The notes beneath the pieces were generated by a model. The model saw nothing but the letters and a program-made list of their open reading frames with translations. It was not told the DNA's origin and made no database searches. Made by a program: the position numbers and the translations under genes. DNA of 64,000 nucleotides, taken from Allomeiothermus silvanus DSM 9946 (lineage in GTDB: Bacteria > Deinococcota > Deinococci > Deinococcales > Thermaceae). Below, piece by piece: positions 1 to 11,449 of the stretch. The stretch is from NCBI RefSeq assembly GCF_000092125.1, contig NC_014212.1, positions 1,446,001 through 1,510,000 of the forward strand, in the 5' to 3' direction. Each line of letters begins with the position of its first letter. Within the stretch, counting starts at the first letter, position 1.

Positions 1-359
1 AGGCCCGTATCCGCTCGCGTGGCCAGATCGTAGACCAGGTGAAGTCCGGTGTGCGGCAGGCGTTGGCGGCTTTATCCTCGCAACCCGACTACCCGGCCAT
101 CCTCACCCGGCTGGCCGAAGAAGCCTTGCGCGGGGTAGACCAGCCCCAGATCTTGGTGGTAAACCCCCAGGATGCCCAGCACTTGGAGAGCTGGGCCAAG
201 AGCAAGGGGCTCGAGCTTAAAACCGATCCCTCGGTTCGCTTGGGGGTGCGCTTGACCTCAGCAGGGGGAAAATCCTACGTGGAAAACACCCTTGCTGAGC
301 GCCTCGAGCGGGGCTGGGAGGTCTTGTCGGCTAAAGCCGTCAAGGCGATTTGGGGGTAG
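1..359 (+). CDS. atpE: V/A-type ATP synthase subunit E, C-terminal part
   Basis: Peripheral-stalk subunit of the V/A-type ATP synthase, which with subunit G links the membrane sector to the A3B3 head. The frame is open from base 3 to the stop at 357-359, so the gene starts before the window and about 118 C-terminal residues are visible. Those residues form an alpha/beta domain with the pattern LVVNPQDA and, near the end, a hydrophobic-charged stretch typical of VatE. The stop is directly followed by the ATG of subunit C, which fits the Thermus order E-C-F-A-B-D. An internal GTG at 39 could be mistaken for a start, but the reading frame continues upstream with family-like sequence. Identity rests on weak sequence conservation plus a very strong context. 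Confidence 0.85.
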   Translation, partial: ARIRSRGQIVDQVKSGVRQALAALSSQPDYPAILTRLAEEALRGVDQPQILVVNPQDAQHLESWAKSKGLELKTDPSVRLGVRLTSAGGKSYVENTLAERLERGWEVLSAKAVKAIWG

Positions 360-1337
360 ATGGTGTCCTTTGCCTACCTCAACGCCCGGGTGCGTAACCG
401 CCGGAGCCAAGTTCTGCCGGAGAGCTTTTTCCAGCAGGCCATGAACCAGTCGTTCCCGGAGTTCGTGCGCGCCCTGGGAGAATCCATCTACGGCCCCGAC
501 CTGGTAGGGGATGGGCTCGCCGATGTGGACCGGGCGGTCTCCAGTCACCTGGCCCGCACGGTAGCGGACCTGCCCGAGCTGGTCACCGGGACCGAGCGCG
601 AGGCGGTGGCGCTGGCCCTCCTGAGGGCGGACCTCACCAACCTCAAGACCATCCTGCGCGGCAAGGCTGCGGGGCAGAGCCCCGAGGAGATCAAGGCCCG
701 GCTCTCCGGCGGTACCCTGCCAGAAGTGCTGGTAAGCGCCATGCTCCAAGCCCCGGACGTGCCTTCGGTAGCCCAGGTGCTGCAGCTTCCCACCCACCCG
801 CTGGCCAAGGCTCTGCGTGCTGCCGCTGCCCGAACCCAAGATCTCTTGGAGATCGAAGTGGCCCTAGACCGGGATTTCTTCGCCTATTCGCTGGAGAAGG
901 CCCGGCGGTTGGGCCAGGCCTTTTTGGCCTCGTATTTCATGCTCGAGGTGGACGCGATCAACCTCTCCACCGCCTTCAAGCTGCAAGCTTTGGGGGTGCA
1001 GGCGGACCCCGAGCGCTACTTCGTGCCGGGGGGGAGGCTGGTCACCCCGGTGCTGTTTAGCCGGGTAGCCTCGGGTGACCTGGGCGCTTTGGAGAGCCTA
1101 GCTGGGACTCCTCTGGGCCCGGCGGCTTCGGCTCGCGATCTGGCTGCTTTGGAGCGCGGGTTGCGCCGGGCGCTTTTGGATAAGGCCCTGCAGGGTGGGC
1201 GCGACACCCTGGGAGCAGGGATGGCTTTGGCCTATATCCGCGAGAAAGAGTGGGAGGCAGCCCGGGTGCGGCTTTTGGCCCGGCGAGCTTTTTACGGCCT
1301 GCCTGTCGCCGCTATTGAGAAGGAGGTCTTCCTGTGA
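360..1337 (+). CDS. atpC: V/A-type ATP synthase subunit C
   Basis: Central connector (funnel) subunit that sits on the c/L ring and receives the D-F shaft. The 325-residue product has the usual length for Thermus subunit C and is almost entirely helical, with the family N-terminus FAYLNARVRNRRSQVL and repeated motifs such as RADLTNLKTILRGKAAG and VDAINLSTAFKLQALG, which reflect its three-fold internal repeat. The ATG abuts the subunit E stop with no spacer, and its stop overlaps the subunit F GTG by four bases (GTGA), so translation is probably coupled. No membrane segment is present, as expected. Confidence 0.93.
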   Translation: MVSFAYLNARVRNRRSQVLPESFFQQAMNQSFPEFVRALGESIYGPDLVGDGLADVDRAVSSHLARTVADLPELVTGTEREAVALALLRADLTNLKTILRGKAAGQSPEEIKARLSGGTLPEVLVSAMLQAPDVPSVAQVLQLPTHPLAKALRAAAARTQDLLEIEVALDRDFFAYSLEKARRLGQAFLASYFMLEVDAINLSTAFKLQALGVQADPERYFVPGGRLVTPVLFSRVASGDLGALESLAGTPLGPAASARDLAALERGLRRALLDKALQGGRDTLGAGMALAYIREKEWEAARVRLLARRAFYGLPVAAIEKEVFL

Positions 1338-1654
1338 AGATCGCCGTGCTCACCGACCCTGACACTGCTACTGGCTTCCGGCTGGCAGGGCTCGAGGCGG
1401 TCTCGGCCAGCCCTGCCGAGGCGGCTTCCAAGCTGATCGAGATGATTGCCTCCAATCGCTACGCCCTGATCGCCGTGGACGAAGGGCTATTGCCTGATCC
1501 CAACCGCACTGCCGAACGGGCCATGCGCGGGCGCGAGGTGCCGGTGCTGCTGTCGCTGCCCAACCTGCTCTCGGCCTTTAGCGGCGGGACCGACGCCAAG
1601 CTGTACATGCGCCGGCTGGTGCGGGACACCATCGGTTTTGACATCAAGCTATGA
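1334..1654 (+). CDS. atpF: V/A-type ATP synthase subunit F
   Basis: Small Rossmann-like subunit of the central rotor shaft, which binds subunit D. The 106-residue length matches Thermus subunit F. The N-terminus (KIAVLTDPDTATGFRLAGLE) and the segment YALIAVDEGLLPDP are diagnostic. The start is a GTG overlapping the stop of atpC, with an AGGAGG-type ribosome binding site inside the atpC end. A 97-bp gap separates it from atpA, the largest spacer in this operon. It could hold a secondary promoter, but I see no convincing -35/-10 pair. Confidence 0.93.
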   Translation: MKIAVLTDPDTATGFRLAGLEAVSASPAEAASKLIEMIASNRYALIAVDEGLLPDPNRTAERAMRGREVPVLLSLPNLLSAFSGGTDAKLYMRRLVRDTIGFDIKL

Positions 1655-1751
1655 GGGGGCCGGGGGCATAGAGCGCCGGGAACGGTTAGAATTCTGATCT
1701 CGGAACTCTGGCCTGGCCCTCTAAGAATCCCCACACGAGGAGGACAAAGAC

Positions 1752-3482
1752 GTGGGAATCATCAAGAAAATCGCAGGACCTGCGGTGATCGCCGAGAACC
1801 TCGAGGGCGCCAAGATGTACGACATCGTGCGCGTCGGCAAGGAGAAGTTGGTCGGCGAGATCATCCGCCTCGACGGTGAAACCGCCTTCGTGCAGGTCTA
1901 CGAAGATACCAACGGGCTCCAGGTAGGCGAAGAGGTGGTCACCACCGGACTCCCGCTGGCCGTAGAGCTGGGGCCGGGGATGCTCAACGGTATCTTCGAC
2001 GGGATCCAACGCCCCCTGGACAAAATCCAGGAGGCCTCCGGCATGTACATCAGCCGGGGTATTGAGGTAAGCCCTCTCGACCGCACCAAAAAGTGGTCCT
2101 TCACCCCGATGAAGAAAGTTGGAGATGAGGTGAAGGGAGGGGATGTGCTGGGCACGGTACCGGAGTTTTCCTTCACCCACAAGATCCTGGTTCCGCCGGA
2201 CAAGGCGGGCCGGATCAAGCGCATCGTGGCGGCGGGGGAGTACACCATCGATGACACCATCGCCGAGCTCGAGGACGGTACCGTGCTGCGCCTGAGCCAT
2301 CGCTGGCCGGTGCGCAAGGCCCGGCCTATTCAACGCAAGCTCGACCCCAACGAGCCTTTCCTGACCGGGATGCGCATCCTGGACGTGCTCTTCCCGCTCG
2401 CTGCGGGGGGTACTGCAGCCATCCCCGGACCCTTCGGTTCAGGTAAGACCGTGACCCAGCAGTCCATTGCCAAGTACGGCGACGCCGACATCGTGGTCTA
2501 CGTGGGCTGCGGCGAGCGGGGAAACGAAATGACCGACGTGCTGGTGGAGTTCCCCGAACTCGAGGATCCCAAGACCGGTGGCCCGCTCATGCACCGCACC
2601 ATCCTCATCGCTAACACCTCCAATATGCCGGTGGCGGCCCGTGAGGCCTCGCTCTACACCGGGATCACCGTGGCCGAGTACTTCCGCGACCAGGGCTACA
2701 AGGTCTCCCTGATGGCCGATAGCACCAGCCGCTGGGCCGAGGCCTTGCGCGAGATCGCCAGCCGCCTCGAGGAGATGCCCGCCGAAGAAGGCTACCCGCC
2801 CTACCTATCTAGCCGTTTGTCGGCCTTCTATGAGCGCAGCGGTAAGGTCATCACTCTGGCTGGGGAGCAGGGGGCGGTTTCGGTGATCGGTGCGGTCAGC
2901 CCGGCGGGCGGGGACTTCTCCGAACCGGTCACTCAGGCCACGCTGCGTATCACCGGGGGTTTTTGGGCTTTGGATGCCCAGCTCGCGCGTGCCCGGCACT
3001 TCCCGGCCATCAACTGGGCCCGTTCGTACTCCTTGTTCTTGAATATCCTCGAGCCCTGGTACCGCCAGAACGTGGCCCCTGACTACCCCGAGCTGCGCAC
3101 CCAGCTCATCACCATCCTTCAGCGGGAAGCCGACTTGCAGCAGGTGGTGCAGCTGGTGGGGCCGGATGCCTTGCAAGATGCCGAGCGCCTCACGCTGGAG
3201 GTGGGCCGCATTGCCCGCGAGGACTTCTTACAACAAAACGGTTTCGATCCGGTGGACGCCAGTTGTTCGATGAGCAAGGCCTACGGCATGATGCAGATGA
3301 TCGTAAACCTGTACAAGACCGCCGAGGCCGCGTTGCAGCGTGGAGCTACCATCGCGGACTTCCTCTCCGACCCGGTGATCGAAAAGATGGGCCGGGCCCG
3401 CTACGTCCCCGAGGCCGAGTTCCCCGCCTATAAAGCTGAGTTCGACAAGGCGCTCGAGGGCGCTTTCAAGGTGAAGGCCTAA
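1752..3482 (+). CDS. atpA: V/A-type ATP synthase catalytic subunit A
   Basis: Catalytic nucleotide-binding subunit of the A3B3 head, which makes or hydrolyses ATP on the cytoplasmic side. The 576-residue sequence shows the Walker A motif GPFGSGKT at about residue 230, the long non-homologous insert typical of V/A-type A subunits between residues 110 and 190, and the downstream patterns [13 protein letters not shown] and [13 protein letters not shown]. It tracks the Thermus thermophilus A subunit nearly end to end (recalled, not aligned here). The start is GTG at 1752, eight bases after a GAGGAGGA ribosome binding site. The B gene follows after 11 bp with its own AAGGAGGT site. Confidence 0.98.
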   Translation: MGIIKKIAGPAVIAENLEGAKMYDIVRVGKEKLVGEIIRLDGETAFVQVYEDTNGLQVGEEVVTTGLPLAVELGPGMLNGIFDGIQRPLDKIQEASGMYISRGIEVSPLDRTKKWSFTPMKKVGDEVKGGDVLGTVPEFSFTHKILVPPDKAGRIKRIVAAGEYTIDDTIAELEDGTVLRLSHRWPVRKARPIQRKLDPNEPFLTGMRILDVLFPLAAGGTAAIPGPFGSGKTVTQQSIAKYGDADIVVYVGCGERGNEMTDVLVEFPELEDPKTGGPLMHRTILIANTSNMPVAAREASLYTGITVAEYFRDQGYKVSLMADSTSRWAEALREIASRLEEMPAEEGYPPYLSSRLSAFYERSGKVITLAGEQGAVSVIGAVSPAGGDFSEPVTQATLRITGGFWALDAQLARARHFPAINWARSYSLFLNILEPWYRQNVAPDYPELRTQLITILQREADLQQVVQLVGPDALQDAERLTLEVGRIAREDFLQQNGFDPVDASCSMSKAYGMMQMIVNLYKTAEAALQRGATIADFLSDPVIEKMGRARYVPEAEFPAYKAEFDKALEGAFKVKA

Positions 3483-3493
3483 GGAGGTAAGGA

Positions 3494-4894
3494 ATGCTGA
3501 AGAAAGAATACAGCGCCGTCACCTACGTCTCGGGACCGCTTTTGTTCCTCGAGGGGGCCCAGGATCTGGCTTATGGAGCCATCGTCAACATCACCGACGG
3601 CTCAGGCCGGGTGCGGGGCGGTCAGGTGATCGAAGTATCCGACCAGTACACGGTGCTCCAGGTGTTCGAGGAGACCAGTGGGCTCGACCTTGCCAACACC
3701 AAGGTCAGCTTGGTGGAAGACGTGGCCCGCTTGGGCGTCTCCAAGGAGATGGTGGGCCGGGCTTTCAACGGGATCGGGCGCCCTATTGACGGCCTGCCCC
3801 CAGTGGTGGCCGAGAAGCGCCTGCCCATTAACGGCTCTCCCATCAACCCAGTGTCGCGCGAGAAGCCGGAGGAGTTCATCCAGACCGGCGTCTCGGCCAT
3901 CGATATGAACATGACGTTGGTGCGTGGGCAGAAGCTTCCCATCTTCTCTGGCTCGGGTCTACCCCATAACGAACTGGCCGCTCAGATCGCCCGTCAAGCC
4001 AAAGTATTGGGCCAGGGTGAGGGTTTCGCGGTGGTGTTTGCGGCAATGGGTATTACCCAGCGCGAGGTGAGCTACTTCCTCCAGGAGTTTGAGCGCACCG
4101 GGGCGTTGGCCCGCAGCGTGCTCTTCCTCAACAAAGCCGACGACCCCACCGTAGAGCGCCTGCTGACCCCACGCATGGCCCTCACCGCCGCTGAGTACCT
4201 GGCTTTCGAGCACGACTACCACGTGCTGGTGATCCTCACCGACATGACCAATTACTGTGAGGCCTTGCGCGAGATCGGCGGGGCCCGCGAGGAGATCCCC
4301 GGTCGCCGCGGTTACCCCGGCTACATGTACACCGACCTGGCCTCAATTTACGAGCGGGCCGGAGTGGTGCACGGCAAGAAGGGTTCGGTCACCCAGATCC
4401 CCATCCTCTCCATGCCCGGTGACGACATCACCCACCCCATCCCCGACCTTACCGGCTACATCACCGAGGGGCAGATCTTCATCGCTCGCGAGCTGGCCCA
4501 GCAGGGCATCTACCCCCCTATCAACGTACAACCCAGCCTCTCGCGGCTGATGAACAACGGCATCGGCAAAGGCAAGACCCGCGCCGACCACAAGGAGCTA
4601 GCCGATCAACTGTTCTCGAGCTATGCCCGCGGCGTAAACCTGCGCCGCCTAGTAGCCATCACCGGTGAGGATGCCCTTACCGAGATCGATAAAAAATACC
4701 TGCGCTTTGCCGAGAATTTCGAACGGAAGTTCATCAACCAGGGCCAGAAAGACCGCAGCATCGAGGAGACCCTCAACATCGGTTGGGCCTTGCTCTCGGA
4801 CTTCCCGCCCTCGGAACTCAAGCGCATCCGCCGGGAGTACATCGACCAGTACTACCAGAAGACCGGAAAGCTCGAGGAGTTGGTGGGGGCGTAG
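3494..4894 (+). CDS. atpB: V/A-type ATP synthase non-catalytic subunit B
   Basis: Non-catalytic partner of subunit A in the A3B3 head. The 466-residue product has the usual length. The canonical Walker A is degenerate ([20 protein letters not shown]), the normal state in B subunits. Segments such as [34 protein letters not shown] and the [10 protein letters not shown]-type region ([14 protein letters not shown]) are family signatures. The upstream site AAGGAGGT with an 8-base spacing fixes the ATG at 3494. The gap of 81 bp to atpD contains a copy of the ACGTC/CGTA-type intergenic repeat, unusual inside a tight ATPase operon. Confidence 0.98.
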   Translation: MLKKEYSAVTYVSGPLLFLEGAQDLAYGAIVNITDGSGRVRGGQVIEVSDQYTVLQVFEETSGLDLANTKVSLVEDVARLGVSKEMVGRAFNGIGRPIDGLPPVVAEKRLPINGSPINPVSREKPEEFIQTGVSAIDMNMTLVRGQKLPIFSGSGLPHNELAAQIARQAKVLGQGEGFAVVFAAMGITQREVSYFLQEFERTGALARSVLFLNKADDPTVERLLTPRMALTAAEYLAFEHDYHVLVILTDMTNYCEALREIGGAREEIPGRRGYPGYMYTDLASIYERAGVVHGKKGSVTQIPILSMPGDDITHPIPDLTGYITEGQIFIARELAQQGIYPPINVQPSLSRLMNNGIGKGKTRADHKELADQLFSSYARGVNLRRLVAITGEDALTEIDKKYLRFAENFERKFINQGQKDRSIEETLNIGWALLSDFPPSELKRIRREYIDQYYQKTGKLEELVGA

Positions 4895-4906
4895 CGATGC
4901 GGTCTT

Positions 4907-4965
4907 GCTTCCTACGTCGCATGTCTTACGCTTTTGACGGCGTAGGGCGTGAAGTACGGCGCGCC
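4907..4965. repeat. Intergenic ACGTC/GGCGT repeat, copy 1
   Basis: The atpB-atpD spacer consists of short repeated words: CCTACGTC, CTTACGC, GACGGCGTAGGGCGT and GTACGGCG. The same vocabulary recurs near 8270, 28600, 29885, 58440 and 62550, always in spacers. It ends just before the ribosome binding site of atpD. The exact boundaries and the consensus unit cannot be set by eye. Confidence 0.5.
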
Positions 4966-4975
4966 GGAGGTGCCA

Positions 4976-5647
4976 ATGGCTGAACAAGTCAGTCCTACCC
5001 GCTCTACGCTTCTGGCTAAGCGTGACCAGAAACGCCTGGCGATCCAGGGGGTAGACCTTCTGAAGAACAAGCGGGATGCCCTCATCGCGGAGTTTTTCTC
5101 CTTGGTTAAGGACTCGCTGTCGGCCCGTGAGGCTTTGCAAAATGCGGCCAAGGAAGCCTATTTCCGCATCCTGCTGGCCAAATCCTTTGACGGCCCTGAG
5201 GCGGTGGAGTCGCTCTCGCTCTCCGGCGGCAACATCGAGGTGGAGCTACAGGTGGAGAGTTTGTATGGGGTCAAGGTCCCTCGGATCAACCCGCCGCGAA
5301 GCGGGGGGGAATTGGGCTTCAGCCCCATCGGGGTAGGTTCCTCCACCCTCGAGGCTGCCCGCCAGTTCCGCGCCCTGGCCGAGGCTATCCTACAGGTCGC
5401 CAACACCGAGAACCGCCTGCGCAAGATCGGGGAGGAGATCAAGCGAACTTCCCGCCGGGTGAACGCCCTCGAGCAAATCACCATTCCCGAGATTAACGAG
5501 CAGATCAAGTTTATCTCGGACACCCTTGACCAGCGGGCTTTGGAGGAGGTCACTACCCTCAAGCGCATCAAGAAGAAGATCGAGATGCGCAACGCCACCG
5601 AACGTGGTGAGATCCGGGCAGACCTCGAGGTTGGCGCTGGGTTGTAA
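4976..5647 (+). CDS. atpD: V/A-type ATP synthase subunit D
   Basis: Coiled-coil rotor shaft subunit that transmits torque between the head and the membrane ring. The chosen product (223 residues) begins with the family N-terminus AEQVSPTRSTLL and continues with a long N-terminal helix, a short central beta region, and a C-terminal helix containing ANTENRLRKIGEEIKRTSRR and NALEQ. The frame extends nine codons further upstream to 4949, but ATG 4976 has a GGAGGTG ribosome binding site at 4966-4972 and matches the usual D subunit N-terminus. It is the last gene of the operon and is followed by a strong terminator. Confidence 0.95.
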   Translation: MAEQVSPTRSTLLAKRDQKRLAIQGVDLLKNKRDALIAEFFSLVKDSLSAREALQNAAKEAYFRILLAKSFDGPEAVESLSLSGGNIEVELQVESLYGVKVPRINPPRSGGELGFSPIGVGSSTLEAARQFRALAEAILQVANTENRLRKIGEEIKRTSRRVNALEQITIPEINEQIKFISDTLDQRALEEVTTLKRIKKKIEMRNATERGEIRADLEVGAGL

Positions 5648-5668
5648 GCGCATCTTTAGGCCTTTTTA

Positions 5669-5695
5669 CCCCGCCGCTAGGCGGGGGTTTTTGTC
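5669..5695 (+). terminator. Rho-independent terminator of the ATPase operon
   Basis: A 7-bp GC stem (CCCCGCC at 5669-5675, loop GCTA, GGCGGGG at 5680-5686) is followed by GTTTTTTGTC. It lies 21 bases after the atpD stop and directly before the esterase gene. Confidence 0.9.
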
Positions 5696-5743
5696 TTGCG
5701 TGACCTACGGTAAACTGTGGACGATTTTCGAGGAGGCTCAAGC

Positions 5744-6793
5744 ATGAAGCGACTGCTGTTCTCGCTGCTCTTCGGGTTCTTACTCCTTGGCCTGGCTCAA
5801 TCCCCTAGCCGCGTGCCCCCTGGCTGGCTCGAGATTCCTGGCCCTGAAGGGACTATGTGCTCGGATGGCTCGCCGTGGAAGTTCTACGTGAGCCCCGGGG
5901 CCGCTAACAAGGTGGTGCTGGACTTCCAGGGGGGTGGGGCCTGCTGGAACGAGGGCACCTGTAACCCCCAGACCGCGACCTATACCCGCACCGTGCAGGC
6001 GGGCGAACTTTTTTTGGCTCAGGGAATCTATAACCGCCTCAGCATCGCCAATCCCTTCTATGGCTGGACGCATATCTTCGTGCCCTACTGTACGGCGGAC
6101 GTTCACTGGGGGAACGCGACCGTACAGTACGGCCAGACCACCATCCAGCACAAGGGCGCGGTGAATGCTAAAGCTGCCCTGGAGTGGCTGTTTGCCAACC
6201 GTCCTAACCCTGACACGGTGTTCGTGACCGGTTGTAGCGCAGGGGCTTACGGCGCGGTGATGTGGGCTCCCTACGTGATGCAGCATTACCCCAACACCAA
6301 GGTGATTCAACTGGGGGATGCCGGGGTAGGGGTGGTCAACGAGTCTTTCGCCAACGCTGGGTTCAAGAACTGGAAGGCCGAAGGAGCCCTACCCGATTGG
6401 ATCCCCGATCTGGCCGCGGCCAAAGCCGATGCCTCGAAGATTCGCCTGCCTACTATCTATGCGGCCATCGCTAAGGCTTACCCCAAGGACGTGCTGGCGC
6501 AGTACACCACTGCCCAGGACAACACCCAGATCTTTTTTTACGGCTTGATGAAAGGCGAGCGGCAGCCCAGCCAGGCCACGGCGGTGGAGTGGGTGCAAGG
6601 AGCCCTGGCCAACCTGGCCGCGATCAAGCAATCCAGCCCCAATTTTTTCAGCTTCGTGGCTCCCGGTGGGCAGCATTGCGTGATCCCTCGCCCGGAGTTT
6701 TACACCCTCAAAGTAGGAGATACCTCGCTTTTGGAGTGGGTAAATAAACTGGTCAAGACGGGAAACCCCGGCGATGTGGCCCCGCCGCGCTAG
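5744..6793 (+). CDS. Secreted pectinacetylesterase/NOTUM-family hydrolase
   Basis: Predicted exported serine hydrolase of the pectinacetylesterase family. ATG 5744 lies 7 bases after GAGGAGG (5730-5736); an upstream in-frame ATG at 5717 would bury this site and is less likely. The first 20 residues (KRLLFSLLFGFLLLGLAQ) form a signal peptide. The mature part shows the oxyanion-type segment DFQGGGACWNEGTCNP, the nucleophile elbow TGCSAGAYG with the serine in GCSAG, and a late GGQHC that can supply the catalytic histidine. These are the hallmarks of the family. The substrate is unknown: related proteins deacetylate pectin or lipidated proteins, and nothing nearby points to a polysaccharide. It appears to be monocistronic, with terminators on both sides. 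Confidence 0.8.
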   Translation: MKRLLFSLLFGFLLLGLAQSPSRVPPGWLEIPGPEGTMCSDGSPWKFYVSPGAANKVVLDFQGGGACWNEGTCNPQTATYTRTVQAGELFLAQGIYNRLSIANPFYGWTHIFVPYCTADVHWGNATVQYGQTTIQHKGAVNAKAALEWLFANRPNPDTVFVTGCSAGAYGAVMWAPYVMQHYPNTKVIQLGDAGVGVVNESFANAGFKNWKAEGALPDWIPDLAAAKADASKIRLPTIYAAIAKAYPKDVLAQYTTAQDNTQIFFYGLMKGERQPSQATAVEWVQGALANLAAIKQSSPNFFSFVAPGGQHCVIPRPEFYTLKVGDTSLLEWVNKLVKTGNPGDVAPPR

Positions 6794-6861
6794 ACGTCCG
6801 GACTGACCTCAACGTGTTTCCCACGAATACCCCGGCCTGCTCATTCGCCCGATGGTGAGGA

Positions 6862-6908
6862 GGGCCGACTCCTCGGCGTAAAGCGCTAGGGTCGGTCCTG
6901 GCTTTTAT
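6862..6908 (+). terminator. Terminator after the esterase gene
   Basis: A long hairpin with stacked stems: GGGCCGAC (6862-6869) pairs with GTCGGTCC (6891-6898), CCT (6871-6873) with AGG (6888-6890), and GCG (6876-6878) with CGC (6884-6886). It is followed by TGGCTTTTAT. It sits between two convergent genes. Confidence 0.7.
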
Positions 6909-6929
6909 CCCCTGAAAATGCTGCCGTAT

Positions 6930-7733
6930 TTACCCCAAATTCTCCCAGGTGACACGCTCCTCTTGGATGGGCAGGGGTTGTTTCTTCGGCGCGAACTCAG
7001 CGAACCACTCGCGTAAGGAGGGCTCGAGCCCCACCAGCACCTTGTGCACGGTGGATCTCTTGAGCGGGGCGGCCTGTAAGAGTCCGGTGAGCAGTTGATC
7101 CCTGCCCGACTCTACCAGGCGGGCGGCCTGGGTAGTGAACTGTCCCTGGAACCACAGCTGGTCGGAGAGGTTGTGCGGTTTGCGGTCGTAACCGCCCAGG
7201 CTAGGTTCCTGCGGGGTCAGCCCGGCGATCAAGGCTCCCCAGGCCACCGCCTGTTCGTACAGTTCGGGGCGGGCTTGAAGGAGGGCCAGCAGATACAAGT
7301 AGTTGGCGACGAATTCATCCACCCAGCGCACCCGGGTACGTAAGCCCCAGGCTACTTGCACTGCGTGGGCATACTCATGCCCTAAGTTGAGATCGAGAAA
7401 GCTCTCTACCCGTCCAGGAAGTTTTCTCGCCAGTTTGGCAGCGGGCATCAACACCTCGCGCAGCCGCCAGACGAAGCGTTCCGGGTAGCGGGCGGGGATG
7501 AACAGGTAGAGCCCCTCCTTGAGGCTGGTGCGCTGGAAGGGAAAGCCGTAGGGGTGACGGGTGCGGGCGCGCCAATCCGCTTCGTCCAGCACCATTACCG
7601 TGACCGCTGGGATGGGTTTATAGGTTTTGAGCGTTTGCTCGAGGTCGGCCAAATACTCCTGCAAAGCCTTAGCCCGCAAAACCGCCCCGCTGGAGGCCCA
7701 GGCGGGCACGGCGGGATGGGGGAGGGCTTGCAC
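6930..7733 (-). CDS. Putative HExxH zinc metallopeptidase-like protein
   Basis: A 267-residue cytoplasmic-looking protein of unknown substrate. The segment LNLGHEYAHAVQ contains a zinc-binding HExxH motif preceded by a hydrophobic stretch, as in gluzincin-type peptidases and the DUF2268 family of predicted Zn-dependent proteases. A downstream acidic third ligand is plausible in VRWVDEFVANYLY, about 25 residues later. No signal peptide or transmembrane segment is visible. The start is GTG at 7733; no strong ribosome binding site stands out, so the start is uncertain. Activity is inferred only from the motif. Confidence 0.6.
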   Translation of the reverse strand: MQALPHPAVPAWASSGAVLRAKALQEYLADLEQTLKTYKPIPAVTVMVLDEADWRARTRHPYGFPFQRTSLKEGLYLFIPARYPERFVWRLREVLMPAAKLARKLPGRVESFLDLNLGHEYAHAVQVAWGLRTRVRWVDEFVANYLYLLALLQARPELYEQAVAWGALIAGLTPQEPSLGGYDRKPHNLSDQLWFQGQFTTQAARLVESGRDQLLTGLLQAAPLKRSTVHKVLVGLEPSLREWFAEFAPKKQPLPIQEERVTWENLG

Positions 7734-7788
7734 GCCCTTAGTTTACCTAGGATTACTCGCTGTCCGATTGGTCGAGGGGCTGGGTGGT

Positions 7789-7944
7789 TTAGGGCTTCCG
7801 GTGTCGTATGCCGAACGGCTGGACTCCCCGCTGGAACTTATCAGGATTGCCGGGGATCTTGCCCCGTGGCTCCCGTGGGGTGGCGACCCAGAAAAGCAGG
7901 GCCAGCAACCCCGTCAACAGGAAGAGGGTCAGTCCCAGGCCCAT
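7789..7944 (-). CDS. Small single-pass membrane protein (51 aa)
   Basis: A short frame starting at ATG 7944 with a GAGGTGG ribosome binding site four bases upstream. The first 24 residues form one strong transmembrane segment (GLGLTLFLLTGLLALLFWV), followed by a basic, proline- and glycine-rich tail. It lies 17 bp downstream of another very small membrane ORF on the same strand, so the two may form a mini-operon. No family is recognised. The start site and hydrophobic profile support a real gene, but there is no homology evidence. Confidence 0.45.
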   Translation of the reverse strand: MGLGLTLFLLTGLLALLFWVATPREPRGKIPGNPDKFQRGVQPFGIRHRKP

Positions 7945-7961
7945 TCGTCCACCTCGATTTC

Positions 7962-8048
7962 TTAGCCTGAGCGTAGCCCCGCCCGCCACAGCCCGGCGAT
8001 CGGTACAATCAGCACCAAAGCGATCAGCATCAGCAACAAGACTTCCAT
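7962..8048 (-). CDS. Very small hydrophobic peptide (28 aa)
   Basis: Translation from ATG 8048 gives MEVLLLMLIALVLIVPIAGL followed by WRAGLRSG and a TAA stop at 7962-7964. It is a near-perfect single transmembrane helix with a basic C-terminal tail, a form common in small accessory subunits of membrane complexes. The ribosome binding site is weak. It precedes the 51-residue membrane ORF by 17 bp. It could be a chance hydrophobic frame; the tandem arrangement is the main argument for a gene. Confidence 0.35.
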   Translation of the reverse strand: MEVLLLMLIALVLIVPIAGLWRAGLRSG

Positions 8049-8105
8049 GACTTTAGGCTAGCCGGGGGTGGTCAGTCGGGTGTCAGAAGTGACCATCGGC
8101 CACTA

Positions 8106-8142
8106 AGAGACCGCTCCGGGGAGGCGTCCAGAGCGGTGCTCT
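8106..8142. other. Imperfect hairpin in the gene-poor stretch 8049-8328
   Basis: AGAGACCGCTC (8106-8116) can pair with GAGCGGT plus CTCT (8131-8142, one bulged G), giving an 11-bp stem. There is no T-run on either side, so a terminator role is doubtful. The rest of 8049-8328 holds a second inverted region around GGGCTGAGCCTGGAG / CTCAGGCTCGAGG (about 8190-8230) and a copy of the ACGTC-type repeat. I see no gene there. Confidence 0.35.
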
Positions 8143-8267
8143 TAAGGAGATTGCCCCTTGAGCGCACGGCTACGCTCATCCTACTGGCAGGGCTGAGCCT
8201 GGAGCTTCGCCCTCAGGCTCGAGGCTCAGGATAGCCGAAGGGGCGTTACTGCAGCGTTACAGCTGGA

Positions 8268-8298
8268 AAGCGTCGTATGCTATACGTCATACGCTAAA
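8268..8298. repeat. Intergenic ACGTC/CGTA repeat, copy 2
   Basis: AGCGTCGTATGC followed by TATACGTCATACGCT forms an imperfect inverted repeat. It uses the same words as the other spacer repeats of this window. It lies about 30 bases from the recG stop codon and may also serve as a weak 3' structure for recG. Confidence 0.5.
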
Positions 8299-8328
8299 AC
8301 CAATTTCCACCTGTAGTAGGGTGCACGG

Positions 8329-11097
<2,769 letters not shown>

Positions 11098-11117
11098 CCT
11101 GTGGCTATGCTTTAGGT

Positions 11118-11372
11118 ATGTTTCATCCTGCTAGCCTAGCTCCTTACCTCGAACTGCTCTCCCAATTCGTCGCAGGCGAACTCCCCGCCGACGTGTTTCA
11201 GGCCCACTTGCGCATGCTCTGGGCCAGCGATACTACCCGCTATCCCCTGGAGGTACGCCGTCGGCTCGAGCACCTGGCGGCCTACCCCGACCTCGCCGAG
11301 GATTCATCCGCGGTAGAACTCAAGCTCGAGGCGGACCGGGTGCGGCTCGAGCTGCAAGACTTTTTCCGTTAG
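11118..11372 (+). CDS. Hypothetical protein (84 aa), divergent from recG
   Basis: Small soluble protein, rich in leucine, glutamate and arginine, predicted to be all helical (for example [22 protein letters not shown]). The frame is open further upstream to 11055, but ATG 11118 starts the plausible protein and TATGCT at 11106-11111 lies at the correct distance for a leaderless transcript starting at this ATG. No known domain recognised. It precedes the M16 peptidase pair by 77 bp, which contains a separate -10-like TATACT at 11436-11441. Confidence 0.55.
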   Translation: MFHPASLAPYLELLSQFVAGELPADVFQAHLRMLWASDTTRYPLEVRRRLEHLAAYPDLAEDSSAVELKLEADRVRLELQDFFR

Positions 11373-11449
11373 CTGGGCAAAAACCCTCAGCCAGCGCCAG
11401 GGCTTTCGTACACAATGCCCTCTCCCGGGAGTCCGTATACTCGGGAAGT

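Noticed and set aside
5690-5716. Promoter for the esterase gene (TTGTCT and TAAACT)
   Set aside because: The spacing is only 14 bp and the first box overlaps the terminator T-run; too weak to call.
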